64,000 bases of DNA from Alteromonadaceae bacterium XY-R5 (GCA_001660395.1 LXWE01000001.1:992001-1056000), one strand, 5' to 3'. Shown: positions 16,735-27,205, counted from the first letter of the stretch. Translations and numbers: made by a program. Notes: generated by a model not told the origin, from the letters alone.

Positions 16735-16965
16735 ATGATACTGGGTCCATTTGAAATTGCTGCGATCGCCATTATTGGTGGTATTGGCTACGCTGCCTAT
16801 GAAGTGCATATGAAACATAAAGCTAAAGCGAATAAGGGCACGAGTAACGAGGACGTAAAAGCCCTCAAAGCTGAACTCATGGCGGTGAAAGAACGCTTAT
16901 CTGTGCTGGAAGCCATAGTCACAGACGAAGGCTACCAGCTGAAAAAGCAGATTAACCAGCTTTAG
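16735..16965 (+). CDS. PspB-like small membrane protein
   Basis: A 76-residue protein with one N-terminal membrane helix (FEIAAIAIIGGIGYAAYEVHM, residues 6-26) and a charged helical tail. The tail ends in LSVLEAIVTDEGYQLKKQINQL, very like the closing coiled coil of phage-shock protein B (LESIL..). PspB-like proteins anchor stress signalling at the inner membrane. Here there is no pspA or pspC next to it, so the assignment is structural resemblance only. AGGGAGA lies upstream of the ATG and a terminator follows. Confidence 0.7.
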   Translation: MILGPFEIAAIAIIGGIGYAAYEVHMKHKAKANKGTSNEDVKALKAELMAVKERLSVLEAIVTDEGYQLKKQINQL

Positions 16966-16971
16966 CAGAAA

Positions 16972-16994
16972 GGCTCATCCTCTAGAGATGAGCC
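16972..16994. terminator. Bidirectional terminator
   Basis: GGCTCATC (16972-16979) and GATGAGCC (16987-16994) pair around a 7-base loop, followed by CCTCTTTCATTT. It separates the PspB-like gene from the convergent HIU hydrolase gene. Confidence 0.8.
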
Positions 16995-17007
16995 CCTCTT
17001 TCATTTG

Positions 17008-17412
17008 TTAGTTGCCTCGGTAAGTAGAATATCCGTAGGGGCTGAGTAACAGTGGAATGTGGTAATGGGGCAAGTCATCATTGGCCGCGAATATCACTGG
17101 AATTTCCGGGAAAAAGCTCGGCTGATGCTGACGGGCAAACCAGTCTCCGGTTAAAAAGCGCACCCGATAAATGCCTTTCGGCAATGCTCCCGCCTCTGGA
17201 TAAAGAACAGGAATACGCCCCTGAGCATTCGTGGTTTTCCGTGCCAGTTCCTTCCAGCCTGACGCCTGCTGTACCTCCAAAATCACCTCGACGCCGGATG
17301 AAGGAAGCCCCGTGGTGGTATTAAGCACATGCACACTTAAGGGATTATTTGCGGCCTGAGTCATGGCGCTGAAGAAAACAAAGCAGGCTGTCAGTAGCAC
17401 TGATTTACACAT
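17008..17412 (-). CDS. Periplasmic 5-hydroxyisourate hydrolase (transthyretin-like)
   Basis: A 134-residue transthyretin-like protein. The start at 17412 (MCKSVLLTAC...) has AGAGG upstream and gives a signal peptide ending in AMTQA, so the enzyme is exported, as for E. coli HiuH and Salmonella TLP. Family segments are HVLNTTTGLPSSGVEV (with the active-site His), the Arg region KGIYRVRF, and HYHIPLLLSPYGYSTYRG. The C-terminus reads YRGN where the family tail is YRGS; the terminal Ser is replaced. It hydrolyses 5-hydroxyisourate in urate breakdown, but no uricase or decarboxylase is adjacent. Confidence 0.85.
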   Translation of the reverse strand: MCKSVLLTACFVFFSAMTQAANNPLSVHVLNTTTGLPSSGVEVILEVQQASGWKELARKTTNAQGRIPVLYPEAGALPKGIYRVRFLTGDWFARQHQPSFFPEIPVIFAANDDLPHYHIPLLLSPYGYSTYRGN

Positions 17413-17485
17413 AAAGAATACCTCTTGTTGGTTTACGTCGCCGCTACAGACCGGCCTAACCAACAAGAGATTTCATCAAGGATGA

Positions 17486-18652
17486 TTAACTGGCGTTGTG
17501 ATAAGCAGAAAGGGTTTGTAAGGCTAAACGAAATACATTTGCGCTGTTATCACCGTCGACGTTTTTCACTACCGTTACCGCGCGCTGGTGATCCAAGCAT
17601 AAAATGGTCATGGTAATACCGCCCATACTGCCGCCCGAATGCATCACCGCATGGGGCATATTTGCCATCATCGTTTGCGCTTCATGATCATCCCGATACT
17701 TTTTACCGTCTTTAATATCGTCAAACCCCACCATCCAGCCAATGCCGAAATTCACCTCTTGGCCGTTATTCAGTTTGGCTTTGGTAAACATTTGCTTAAC
17801 TGTGTCGGGCTTTAAATATTCGCCCTGAGTATGCGCCACAGCAAAGCGGGAAATATCCGATGGCGTCGCGAGAAAACCGCCGCCCGCCCATTTATAGCTG
17901 TGATCCGTCTGGGGTGAATTGATCAGCTTGCCCTCTTTGACACTGTAAGGGCGCTGGCGGTTAGAGATGATTTGGTACTGATCGTCAAAGGCCGAATCTT
18001 GCATCTGCAGCGGAGTAAACACTTCCTGCTGGATGATTTGATGAAAATCTCTTCCGTTACCAACATAAAAACCATCGGCACCTTCCATAACGGCGCTTAT
18101 CAAGGTCCAGGCAAAGGTAGAATAGCTGTGCCCTTCACCCGGTAAATACAACAAAGGATCGTCAGCAAACAACTCCACACCGGCTTTTACATCGGCAAAA
18201 GGACGGTTATACAAAAACTCATCTGCCCCTTCCTTGTAGTGGCGAATGCCCGCCGTATGCGAGGTTAACTGACGTAACGTCATCACCGGCTTATCTTTAG
18301 GCCAGTAGGGCACATACTCGCTGACTGGTTTATCCAAATCGATTTTGCCTTCGTCGTACAAACGCATCAGCCCGGCAGCAGTGATCAGCTTGGCCACACT
18401 GCCAATGCGCATTTTGGTTTTCGGCGACATGGGCACCTGATTTTCCAGATCTGCATAGCCATAGCCTTTAGCCCACACCACGCCGCCAGTATCTGCCACC
18501 GCCACATTGATGCCCGGCACTGTGGGGCTGGCCACCGCCTGGGTAAACCAGACATCAGCCTGCTGTGCGGGGGAAACATTGGCTGCCCATGCAGACAGAG
18601 TGAACACACTTGCCGATACAGCAAGGCCTAACGATTTAAACAGATCAGGCAT
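17486..18652 (-). CDS. Serine hydrolase of the class C beta-lactamase family
   Basis: A 388-residue exported protein with a signal peptide (MPDLFKSLGLAVSASVFTLSAWA). The family nucleophile motif SxxK is in GSVAKLITA, a Tyr motif is in SYSTFAW, and the third box is HSGGSMGG near residue 345. This set is typical of beta-lactamase-fold esterases and D-alanyl peptidases (EstB/PBP-like); AmpC would show KTG. The start at 18652 is fixed by GGGAG and the signal peptide; an upstream in-frame Met lacks both. It could act on peptidoglycan stems or esters in the periplasm. Confidence 0.85.
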   Translation of the reverse strand: MPDLFKSLGLAVSASVFTLSAWAANVSPAQQADVWFTQAVASPTVPGINVAVADTGGVVWAKGYGYADLENQVPMSPKTKMRIGSVAKLITAAGLMRLYDEGKIDLDKPVSEYVPYWPKDKPVMTLRQLTSHTAGIRHYKEGADEFLYNRPFADVKAGVELFADDPLLYLPGEGHSYSTFAWTLISAVMEGADGFYVGNGRDFHQIIQQEVFTPLQMQDSAFDDQYQIISNRQRPYSVKEGKLINSPQTDHSYKWAGGGFLATPSDISRFAVAHTQGEYLKPDTVKQMFTKAKLNNGQEVNFGIGWMVGFDDIKDGKKYRDDHEAQTMMANMPHAVMHSGGSMGGITMTILCLDHQRAVTVVKNVDGDNSANVFRLALQTLSAYHNAS

Positions 18653-18766
18653 ACAACTCCCAATGTTTGGATAGATAACAGATTGATGTAAATGAAGTTT
18701 GCCCCAGTGAAGGGGCAAATGAGAAGGTCACTCAAAGAGAAGATTCGGCAGATCAGCGTAACTGAG

Positions 18767-20200
18767 TTAATCCACCACCATCAGGCTACGGTATTCGTCA
18801 TAGGCGAATTGATCCGTCATGCCGCTGATAAAATCCTGCAGTAAACGGCAGCGATAATAAAACTCCCAGCTGTCATCACAGTCATTTTCCAGCGCGGCCA
18901 CATAGGCGCGGATATGCTTGCCCGGCAGCTTTTTAATCAAGCGTTTATCCAGTAAACGGGCGGATTTTTGCTGATCTAATGTAGCCTGAAAAGCATTTCT
19001 GTCTAAGGTCAGTAGTGAACGATAGCAATCCAGCAGACCGGTAATAATTTTATAGCCCTTCAGCTCCGCCGCCTCCACTTCAGGATCGCAAAAGGCAAAC
19101 TGCAACGCCACCCGTTTCAAACTCTCGGCAATGGCATGGGCGTAGCTGTTATCTTCTAGCAGCGCATGGTTAAAACTGCCCGCGTAAACGGCGTCGATAT
19201 TATCGATAAAACGATGCACCGCATGCTGCACCAAAGGGTGGGTTAACCCGACCCGCAAGGTGATGAAATACTTGGAATCGCGGCTGATGCTCTCGCGCTG
19301 GCGCGCCGCCAGGGCCTTATCAATCACCTTACCCATATGCTCAGCACTGGCATCTAAACCAAACTCAGCGCAGATATCGGCATAGGCCTTAATCAGCTCC
19401 TGACTGAGTTTATCCGTATCTAAAATGCCCTTCTCTACCGCGTCTTCAATGTCGGCAATGCAGTAAGAAATATCGTCGGCGGCTTCCATAATGTAAGTGG
19501 CTGGATGGCGACATCCGGGGGCCATTTCCAGCGCGTCACTGATGCGCTCAACAATGCCCTGTTCACTTAGGTAATAACCAACTTTTTTATGCAGATAACT
19601 GAATGGATGCTCGCGCTCCGGCTTTGGAATGCCGCCGCAACGGGTATATTTTAAAATGCAGGCTATTTGCGCATAGGTCAGATTCAGACCCTGCAGGCTA
19701 TGCACCAGCCGAATGGCCTGGGCATTTCCTTCAAAATGACACAGATCCTGATATTGCTCCTGACTTAAGGCGACGTCAGCGGGCAACAGAGCATCCAGAT
19801 GATCGCTAAACCACTGGCTGATGGCGGCTTCACCAAAATGGCCAAAGGGTGGATTGCCGATATCGTGCATCAGGCAGGCCATTTCCACCAGCGTCTCCAG
19901 TGGCCGCTCCATCTCAGCCATGCCAAATGCAGCCTGCTGTTCGCTGCTGAGCTTGTCGAAAATACTCTGCACAATAAAACGGCCCACCTGCTGGACTTCC
20001 AGCGAGTGAGTTAAGCGACTGCGCACCGCAGCGTTACGCTCCAGCGGAAATACCTGGGTTTTCTGCTGTAACCGGCGCACCGAGGCCGAATTGATAATGC
20101 GACCACGATCACTTTCAAGTGCGCGACACAAGCCTCGTATATCACTGGCCTGAGTGGCGTTATGTTCACGTTGCGGGGTTATTTTTCGACGAAAATCCAT
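18767..20200 (-). CDS. dgt: Deoxyguanosine triphosphate triphosphohydrolase (dGTPase)
   Basis: A 477-residue HD-domain enzyme. The N-terminus FRRKITPQREHNATQASDIRGLCRALESDRGRIINSASVRRLQQKTQVFPLERNAAVRSRLTHSLEV is typical of Dgt. The first metal His is in RLTHSLEV and the HD pair is in LMHDIGNPPFGHFGE (about residues 111-125); a late ADDISYCIADIEDA holds the further Asp. It splits dGTP into deoxyguanosine and triphosphate and helps control dNTP pools. The length suits the E. coli-type (about 505 aa) branch. Monocistronic. Confidence 0.93.
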   Translation of the reverse strand: MDFRRKITPQREHNATQASDIRGLCRALESDRGRIINSASVRRLQQKTQVFPLERNAAVRSRLTHSLEVQQVGRFIVQSIFDKLSSEQQAAFGMAEMERPLETLVEMACLMHDIGNPPFGHFGEAAISQWFSDHLDALLPADVALSQEQYQDLCHFEGNAQAIRLVHSLQGLNLTYAQIACILKYTRCGGIPKPEREHPFSYLHKKVGYYLSEQGIVERISDALEMAPGCRHPATYIMEAADDISYCIADIEDAVEKGILDTDKLSQELIKAYADICAEFGLDASAEHMGKVIDKALAARQRESISRDSKYFITLRVGLTHPLVQHAVHRFIDNIDAVYAGSFNHALLEDNSYAHAIAESLKRVALQFAFCDPEVEAAELKGYKIITGLLDCYRSLLTLDRNAFQATLDQQKSARLLDKRLIKKLPGKHIRAYVAALENDCDDSWEFYYRCRLLQDFISGMTDQFAYDEYRSLMVVD

Positions 20201-20284
20201 AGGGCCTGCTGCATCTTTGTTGATGTAACGACCCTACACTAGTTGCCGCCTAAATTACACCAATCCGCCCATGAAAGTGTACAC

Positions 20285-20635
20285 TTAGCCCTTACAGGGA
20301 TGACAACATTCCTGAGGGCTATTATCCGCAATCATAATCACGCCACGGCCTTTTTTCAGCTTAAGTCGCTCACCGGTATACAAAGCCAGAATCGCTTTAT
20401 CGGTCAGCTCCAGTTGTAGCTCTACCGGCGCCTGTACCTTATCCGCTTTATCCACAGCCACCAGCGATGGCAAAGGATCAGAAGGACTATCACAGCAATA
20501 CAGAGTAATCATGCGCCAGCCGTGATTAGCACGGGGAAACTTGCCATCGGCGTAACAAGACTTAGACCAGGCAGCCAAAATTTTCAGCACATCAGGATCG
20601 TTCGGCGCAACGGCGCCAAAGAGTACACATGCCAT
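20285..20635 (-). CDS. Hypothetical protein, 116 aa
   Basis: Not recognised. A small soluble protein with segments WRMITLYCCDSPSDPLPSLVAVD and a cysteine-rich C-terminus (PQECCHPCKG). The paired CC motifs could bind metal or form disulphides. A GGAG ribosome site precedes the ATG (MACVLFGAV). A 14-bp perfect inverted repeat lies 60-90 bp upstream and may be either the terminator of the chemoreceptor gene or a control site for this gene. Confidence 0.6.
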   Translation of the reverse strand: MACVLFGAVAPNDPDVLKILAAWSKSCYADGKFPRANHGWRMITLYCCDSPSDPLPSLVAVDKADKVQAPVELQLELTDKAILALYTGERLKLKKGRGVIMIADNSPQECCHPCKG

Positions 20636-20696
20636 TGTTATCTCCTTTTATTATTAGGAACGTTCAATCAGCATGGCGAGTGGTGGAGTAAGTATA

Positions 20697-20728
20697 GATT
20701 TAATGGCTCAAACATGAGCCATTAAATC
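20697..20728. terminator. Perfect 14-bp inverted repeat, probable terminator
   Basis: GATTTAATGGCTCA (20697-20710) and its complement (20715-20728) surround the loop AACA. It lies about 100 bp after the stop of the chemoreceptor gene and 60 bp before the start of the next gene on the same strand. Most likely a terminator between them, but the position also suits an operator for the downstream gene. Confidence 0.6.
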
Positions 20729-20829
20729 ACAGTTGGTTTATTAACGACCTGGCGTCAAATTTCGGTGTTAAAGGTCGTGTTTAAAGCGTCCTTTATGCGA
20801 TTCAAACTGAGACGTTAACATCCTACATA

Positions 20830-22425
20830 TTAGCTGGCGGATTTTGACTGACGCCGCTGTGCCTGTTGCCGCCAAAACTGTTGGCTTAGCCCCGTCAGTC
20901 GATTGCCTACCTCACGAATTTCATTGGCTTTGTTATGGGAAGCATTGAGGCTATGTAAATTGCGCTGCGTCACATCACGGATGGCACTGACATTCCGATT
21001 GATAGCTTCGGCAACCTGCGTTTGTTCCTCAATGTTTACCGCAATTTCATTATTGCGACTGGCAATAGACTCAATACTGCCCAACATACGCGCCAGCGAC
21101 TCGATAGTTTCAAGACTGCTTCTTTCGCAGGCTTCAGATTTGCTGCTGGCATTACTGATGGCTCGTACAGCATCTGCCGTCACCTTTTGCAGCGCCGCAA
21201 TCATTTCGCCTATTTCCTGCGTCGACGCCTGAGTTTTATTCGCCAGCGTCCGCACTTCATCGGCAACCACAGAGAAGCCGCGTCCATGTTCACCGGCTCG
21301 TGCAGCTTCGATGGCGGCATTTAGCGCGAGTAAATTGGTTTGATCGGCAATCGTCCCTATCACCGTCAGGATCCCAGAAATCTGCTGGCACTGGCCTTCA
21401 ACGGATTGGATTTGATCACAGGCCTGTTGCATATCCCGCTGCAACTCACTGATCACAAAACCATTATCTTGCACCAGGCTCTTGCCTTTGGCCGCTTCAT
21501 CGACACCACTAGTGGTCTCCTGCGAGGTTTCACTGGCGGCCACCGCGACTTGCTGAAAGCCACTGGACATCTGCGCCACCGCCGACGCAACCTGTTCGGT
21601 CTCGCTAAACTGGGCTTCGATTTCGCGTGCTGAAGTGTTTACCGCTTCGGATAGCTGATGTACGCCATCGCTTAAATGCCAGCCCGAGTCCGCTAACCTG
21701 CCGACCAACGCCGCTGTTTCCGATTCCTGTACTTTAAGCGCCAGTTGCAACTGACCAATTTCGTCCCGACGTCCGGTAAACACCCAACGTGCTAATGCAT
21801 CATTGCTTAACTGCAAAGACTGTTGATGCAAGGCTCGCAACGGTTGCAGGGCAAGATAACCGCCAGTAGATGACAGCAACAGACCCAATAGCAGGCTCGC
21901 CCAAGCCCATAGTGACGGCAACTGAGTTGCCATCAAGGCGCAACATAGCAGGGGTAAAATGGTGCAAAGTAACACCTTAGTGCTAAAGCTTAAAGGCGCA
22001 TTCAACCTGGCTGACTGGCCCCGATTAATGGCCTGATATAACTGCTCGGCTCTGCTGACATGTTCCGGATCCGCCATGCGACGTACCGACTGATATTCGC
22101 ACACCTCACCGTTTTCACTGATCGGTGAAGCAAACGCATCCACCCAGTAATGGTCGCCATTCTTACACCGGTTTTTGACCACCCCCATCCAGGATTTGCC
22201 CGATTTCAGCGTTTGCCATAACTGACGAAACGCCTCTGAAGGCATATCAGGGTGACGGACAATATTGTGATCCTGACCAAGTAACTCCTTTTGGTCAAAC
22301 CCGGATATCTCCACAAAATCCTGATTAACGTAACGAATCTTTCCCTGTAGATCGGTGATAGAGAGAATATTTGCCGCCTCTCCTACGGCTTGTTCTTTTT
22401 GAGTAACGGGCTGATTTATAGGCAT
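20830..22425 (-). CDS. Aer-like PAS methyl-accepting chemotaxis protein
   Basis: A 531-residue chemoreceptor. Residues 15-120 are a PAS domain with the Aer-type phrases [33 protein letters not shown] and [15 protein letters not shown] hydrophobic stretch follows near residues 150-190 (membrane anchor), then a HAMP-like part and the methyl-accepting domain with the hairpin tip [34 protein letters not shown]. Aer proteins sense redox state or oxygen through FAD in the PAS domain and feed CheA. This is a cytoplasm-facing sensor with no periplasmic domain. Single gene. Confidence 0.9.
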   Translation of the reverse strand: MPINQPVTQKEQAVGEAANILSITDLQGKIRYVNQDFVEISGFDQKELLGQDHNIVRHPDMPSEAFRQLWQTLKSGKSWMGVVKNRCKNGDHYWVDAFASPISENGEVCEYQSVRRMADPEHVSRAEQLYQAINRGQSARLNAPLSFSTKVLLCTILPLLCCALMATQLPSLWAWASLLLGLLLSSTGGYLALQPLRALHQQSLQLSNDALARWVFTGRRDEIGQLQLALKVQESETAALVGRLADSGWHLSDGVHQLSEAVNTSAREIEAQFSETEQVASAVAQMSSGFQQVAVAASETSQETTSGVDEAAKGKSLVQDNGFVISELQRDMQQACDQIQSVEGQCQQISGILTVIGTIADQTNLLALNAAIEAARAGEHGRGFSVVADEVRTLANKTQASTQEIGEMIAALQKVTADAVRAISNASSKSEACERSSLETIESLARMLGSIESIASRNNEIAVNIEEQTQVAEAINRNVSAIRDVTQRNLHSLNASHNKANEIREVGNRLTGLSQQFWRQQAQRRQSKSAS

Positions 22426-22701
22426 TCGGGCTACATCTTTTTCTGTCTAACGTGACTGCCTTTAGGGCAAAACCGCAACCAGATATGGATCCCTCAAATA
22501 GAGAAAACCATAACTGATTATCACGTTAAATACGTTAAGCCAATCAGACGCAGTGTGGCTTGATATTGATCAAATCTAACCTTTTGCTGTAAATGAATGC
22601 AGATATAACCAGGAAAAATAGAGACATCAAACGCGGCGAGAATGGAAGTCAGTCGCTACTCAGACAGGCATATCAGGTAACGACTGAAAGACAAGAAAAC
22701 G

Positions 22702-23610
22702 TTAGTCTTGTATAAATTCCAGGGCGGCACATACCACCGCAACCTGCGCGTCGATGCAGTTGTCCGGCGTGGCTTTGGGGCTGTCGGGATAGACTTCCGT
22801 GGTGGTTACATAAGTCGCATTGGTAACGCCACCGCACAACCCCAGCGCTTTTTTGGCATAGTTGATCACGCCGTGTTGCTCGACATTAGCACCAATGATC
22901 ATACCCTTATCATCGGCGGGAGCGATGTGGGTGACCTTTTCTACCGCCTTGATAATGGCCTCTTGAAATTCAGGCTGGGGATTTTCGCTGTCGCCAACCA
23001 GATAGAAGCCATCCGGAATGCCCCATTCGGTAAATACTACGCCGTCACGGGCCGCCAGCGCCGGGCGAAATTCACTGTCGTCTGTATCTGTGGTCTCATG
23101 CAAATCCACATGCACTAAAAACTCAGCGTTCAGGCTGGCCAAATAGTCCATTACCGCTGCGGATTCAGGGGCTGGGCTGTCTGCATAAAACGAACGGTTG
23201 GGATCAATGGCTAATGGATTCCAGCGATTGATCGTCTCGTAACCCCACGGACTGATGCAGGGTAAGATCACCAGATTAAAATCGTCGCTGTATTTCGCCG
23301 CTTCGGTCAGTGCAAAATGAATCGCCCCCTGCACACCACTGGTTTCATAACCATGTACTCCACCTGTGACCAACACATATGGCTTAGCTGGATTAAAAGT
23401 CTGATTACGAATGGCAAACAAGGGGTAGTCTCCTGTGTAAGGGAGGGTACCGTATTGCTCTAATTGAAAGGCCTGTGGCAGGTGTTGTAATTTACTCAAT
23501 ACTTCCTGCTGATACGAACGTTTCACCAGCTGACCGGCTAACCATGCCGCCTTTTCGGCGTCGCTCCAAGGCGTGCCCGGCGTTCCAATGGGATAGTTTG
23601 ATTGCATCAT
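22702..23610 (-). CDS. M14-family metallocarboxypeptidase
   Basis: A 302-residue zinc peptidase. The HxxE metal motif is in GGVHGYETSGVQ, the third ligand in VHVDLHETTDTD, and the catalytic Glu probably in TTTEVY. The region around NPLAIDPNRSF carries the substrate-binding Asn-Arg. No signal peptide. The start at 23610 (MMQSNYPIG) is preferred, with GGAATGAG directly upstream; the frame is open for 23 more codons. It likely trims C-terminal residues or acts as an aspartoacylase-like deacylase; related bacterial proteins are annotated M14 family or succinylglutamate desuccinylase-like. Unlinked to neighbours. Confidence 0.82.
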   Translation of the reverse strand: MMQSNYPIGTPGTPWSDAEKAAWLAGQLVKRSYQQEVLSKLQHLPQAFQLEQYGTLPYTGDYPLFAIRNQTFNPAKPYVLVTGGVHGYETSGVQGAIHFALTEAAKYSDDFNLVILPCISPWGYETINRWNPLAIDPNRSFYADSPAPESAAVMDYLASLNAEFLVHVDLHETTDTDDSEFRPALAARDGVVFTEWGIPDGFYLVGDSENPQPEFQEAIIKAVEKVTHIAPADDKGMIIGANVEQHGVINYAKKALGLCGGVTNATYVTTTEVYPDSPKATPDNCIDAQVAVVCAALEFIQD

Positions 23611-23999
23611 CTCATTCCAACATATGGCAGGCTGTTTGTAGAGTATAGTGTGCAAGGCACTTTTTCGTTTTATCTGCATACAAACAACGCGTTATAACAA
23701 TTCAGTTAAGGCGCCAATGAGCCTCAACCACGACTGAATCGAATCCCCGAAGCCCGGGGTATTTGGGCGCGTATGATAATTGAAATCAGACATAACAAAA
23801 TCCTATTCTTAGGAGAGATTTAGGACATTACACCTATCAAAACGCATCGCGTAGTGGTTCTCAGAGGTAAAAACAGGGATTCCATCCAAATTCACCAGGG
23901 AACGTAACTTGTATCTGAGAAATGCGCGGGCGGTTTGGATACGTCAGCTTTTGTCGCAGCGCCACAGTAACCTGAAAAGACTCATTCGGGAGACTAAAA
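23611..23999. other. Intergenic region upstream of the ftsZ-like gene
   Basis: About 390 bp between the M14 peptidase start and the FtsZ paralogue. It must hold both divergent promoters. A small GC hairpin is visible: CCCCG (23745-23749) and CGGGG (23755-23759) around AAGCC. No coding frame of credible composition was seen; open frames here are shadows or very short. The FtsZ paralogue's ribosome site GGGAG is at its right end. Confidence 0.5.
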
Positions 24000-25055
24000 A
24001 TGGACGCACTTATGAACACGCATTCCGGACTCAATATTTGTGTGATTGGCGCTGGCGGATGTGGAGGCAATACTCTTACTACGCTGGCCCAGCATATCAG
24101 TGATAAACACGTAAAACTGTGGGCGGTAAATACCGATGCCGCCGCACTTAAACATTGTGAAGCCGAAAATAAATTACTGATAGGTGAGACCCTTACCAAA
24201 GGATATGGCGCAGGAGCAGATCCGGATATAGGTTTAGCCGCGGCCCGGGAAAATGAAGAAGACTTACGTTCCCTGATCTCAGGTGCAGATATTGTCATCG
24301 TCACCGCCGGTCTTGGTGGCGGCACCGGAACAGGTGTGGCGCCATTTATACTCGCATTGGCGCAGGAACAAGGGATTCATTGCATGGCCGTTATGACCCT
24401 GCCCTTTTCTTCGGAAGGAAAATTTCGCAATCAAATTGCATACGAAGGCCTGGAAAAATTAACCCAGCATGCCAATGCATACATAACCCTTTCTAACGAC
24501 CAGTTACTAACCTGCCTGAATACCAGCGTTGGCATACAATCTGCGTTTACATATAGCAATGCCGTGTTGCGAAACTTGCTTGGCGCGCTGGTACAGATGC
24601 TGACATGCACAGGCATCATCAACGTAGATTTAAATGACCTCGCCAAAATTCTTTCATACCGCGGGGAATCCATTTTGGGCGTCGGCACGGCTATGTCGCA
24701 GGAAGCGTCCCTCGACGCACTCGAACAGGCACTTAATAATCCATTGGTATATCAAGCTGATATTTGTCAGGCCCGCGGCATCATACTGCAAATATTTTGC
24801 CGTGAAGACTTACCGATTAGTTGCTACGACCAGCTTACACAAAACTTATCAGCACGCTTAGGCAGAGAAAATCCATTGATTATTCAGGGCCTGACCATTG
24901 AGCCGGCACTTGAAAATGACATCGAAATTCTCGTCATTGCCTCGGGCATAGGTGTGCTCGAGAATGAGCAGGAAATGTCTGCAACCATTGAGGATGAGTT
25001 ATTCGAAATCCCCGCCTTTGTCCGTGCGCTTAAACTTGGGCAACGTCAACACTAA
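24000..25055 (+). CDS. Divergent FtsZ paralogue (tubulin/FtsZ GTPase)
   Basis: A 351-residue FtsZ-family protein outside any division gene cluster. Motifs in order: GAGGCGGNTL (residues 17-26), NTDAAAL, the tubulin signature GGGTGTG at residues 106-112, and the T7 catalytic loop NVDLND at residues 208-213 with both acids. Nucleotide binding and GTPase activation should therefore work. The C-terminus ends in DELFEIPAFVRALKL, close to the FtsZ peptide (DIPAFLRKQ) that binds FtsA and ZipA, but the usual 40-60-residue linker is almost absent. The sequence between motifs is far from housekeeping FtsZ, so a second, specialised filament is likely. GGGAG precedes the ATG. It converges on the broken WYL gene with a 2-bp gap. 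Confidence 0.88.
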   Translation: MDALMNTHSGLNICVIGAGGCGGNTLTTLAQHISDKHVKLWAVNTDAAALKHCEAENKLLIGETLTKGYGAGADPDIGLAAARENEEDLRSLISGADIVIVTAGLGGGTGTGVAPFILALAQEQGIHCMAVMTLPFSSEGKFRNQIAYEGLEKLTQHANAYITLSNDQLLTCLNTSVGIQSAFTYSNAVLRNLLGALVQMLTCTGIINVDLNDLAKILSYRGESILGVGTAMSQEASLDALEQALNNPLVYQADICQARGIILQIFCREDLPISCYDQLTQNLSARLGRENPLIIQGLTIEPALENDIEILVIASGIGVLENEQEMSATIEDELFEIPAFVRALKLGQRQH

Positions 25056-25057
25056 AA

Positions 25058-26086
25058 TTACGCCGGAGGTTGAGCATACATGCATGCAAGATGTTGGCTT
25101 AGGTTACAAAAATATTGACGTAAACTGGCGGGTTCGAGCACCTCGACCAACTCGCCTAAGCCTCGCAGAAACACTCTTAACTGACGGGTATCTGTCACCT
25201 GACTGGTTAAGATAACCCATTCTGGATCATCACTTTCCGTGATAGTTTGGGCATGGCCCAAAGTAGCATCGCGCAATAAAAACCGGCTAATTTTACGCAC
25301 TTTAAGTTTCAAATGGATATCCTCAGCGCCGCGCTGGGTATCCCATTTCAAACGCTGCAAATCAAATCAATTAGGCGTCTGAACGGTCTGTTCGGTAATC
25401 GAAACTTCTTTAATAAAGCCCAGTGGAAAACCGTAAATGCGCGGATGAAGAGTACCGAAGGTACAAATAATCATCGGACTGCCATCTTTATAAATCAATC
25501 CAAGTAAATTAACCCGATCATACAGCTTCCACAGATACTCGCCGGTTTTTGGATAAGGCAGGATACGTTTGATTTTGGCGCTAATTTGCTTTTTATGCAG
25601 TAAGGCTTCCTTCACCAGATGCAAAGTATCCTTATCAGGCTCGGGCAGGCTGATCGGCAGTGACGAATTAAACATAGCGACCGACTGTGACCAGTGATGC
25701 AGCCAGCTACTGGCCTCGCTATCGATAATGCGCTGCGCGCGTGAAAAGTAAGGTGCGAGTTCAGCAAGCGTCGAATCCGGCAAAATCGGCGCTCCTACCT
25801 GATTGAGCACATTAAACGCCAGTGCCGTGTTTGCATCCATCAGATTAAGATTTAGCTGTTTCCAGCTGGCACTGATATACCAGCCAAACGGCTTGCTACG
25901 CTGATCCGATTCCACCCCAAACCAGCCCATTTGTTCCAGCGCAACCAAATCGCGCTGGATCGTACGGATATTGACTTGTTGATGGCCTGCTTGTTCAAGC
26001 AGATGAATAAGCTGCTCAACACTGATTTTACGCGGCTGGCGCGGCAAATACTGAAGAATATCTAGACGACGCTGAAAGGCTGACAT
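25058..26086 (-). pseudogene. WYL-domain transcriptional regulator interrupted by an in-frame TGA
   Basis: Reading from 26086, residues 1-239 form a DeoR-like winged helix (LIHLLEQAGHQQVNIRTIQRDLVALEQMGW) and a WYL domain (about residues 160-235). The frame meets TGA at 25367-25369 and then continues in the same frame for another 103 codons to 25058. The continuation reads FDLQRL...IHLKLKVRKISRFLLRD...VTDTRQLRVFLRGLGELVEVLEP, which is the C-terminal WCX domain that belongs to these regulators. Together they give about 342 residues, the normal length. One base change (for example CGA to TGA) explains the break. The shorter protein might still bind DNA but would lack the C-terminal domain. Confidence 0.8.
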
Positions 26087-26154
26087 GGAAAATTCCTTTT
26101 TCTTTTAGCCTAACGAAGGGCTGCGACAATTCCTGTCGCAGCTTTTTCAGAACA

Positions 26155-27138
<984 letters not shown>

Positions 27139-27149
27139 AACCTGCCTGC

Positions 27150-27205
27150 TTGTATCGGTAAAACTGCTTAACGTATACTATACCCCAGTATAGGTTTAAC
27201 TCCAA
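27150..27205. promoter_or_regulatory. Face-to-face promoters and operator of the dmeR/dmeF pair
   Basis: On the plus strand TTGTAT (27150-27155) and TATACT (27174-27179) are spaced by 18 bp. On the minus strand TTGGAG (27205-27200) and TATAGT (27182-27177) are spaced by 17 bp. The inverted repeat CTATAC-CCCA-GTATAG (27178-27193) overlaps both -10 boxes. A C/G tract flanked by A/T-rich inverted arms is the known form of RcnR, FrmR and DmeR operators. A bound repressor would silence both genes. Confidence 0.75.

Noticed and set aside
23861-24325. Minus-strand open frame over the start of the ftsZ-like gene
   Set aside because: Its translation is Ser/Pro/Ala-rich with no domain, and the opposite strand clearly encodes FtsZ motifs.
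25367-25369. Selenocysteine codon in the WYL gene
   Set aside because: No selenoprotein family is of WYL type, no SECIS-like hairpin was seen after the TGA, and the site is not catalytic.
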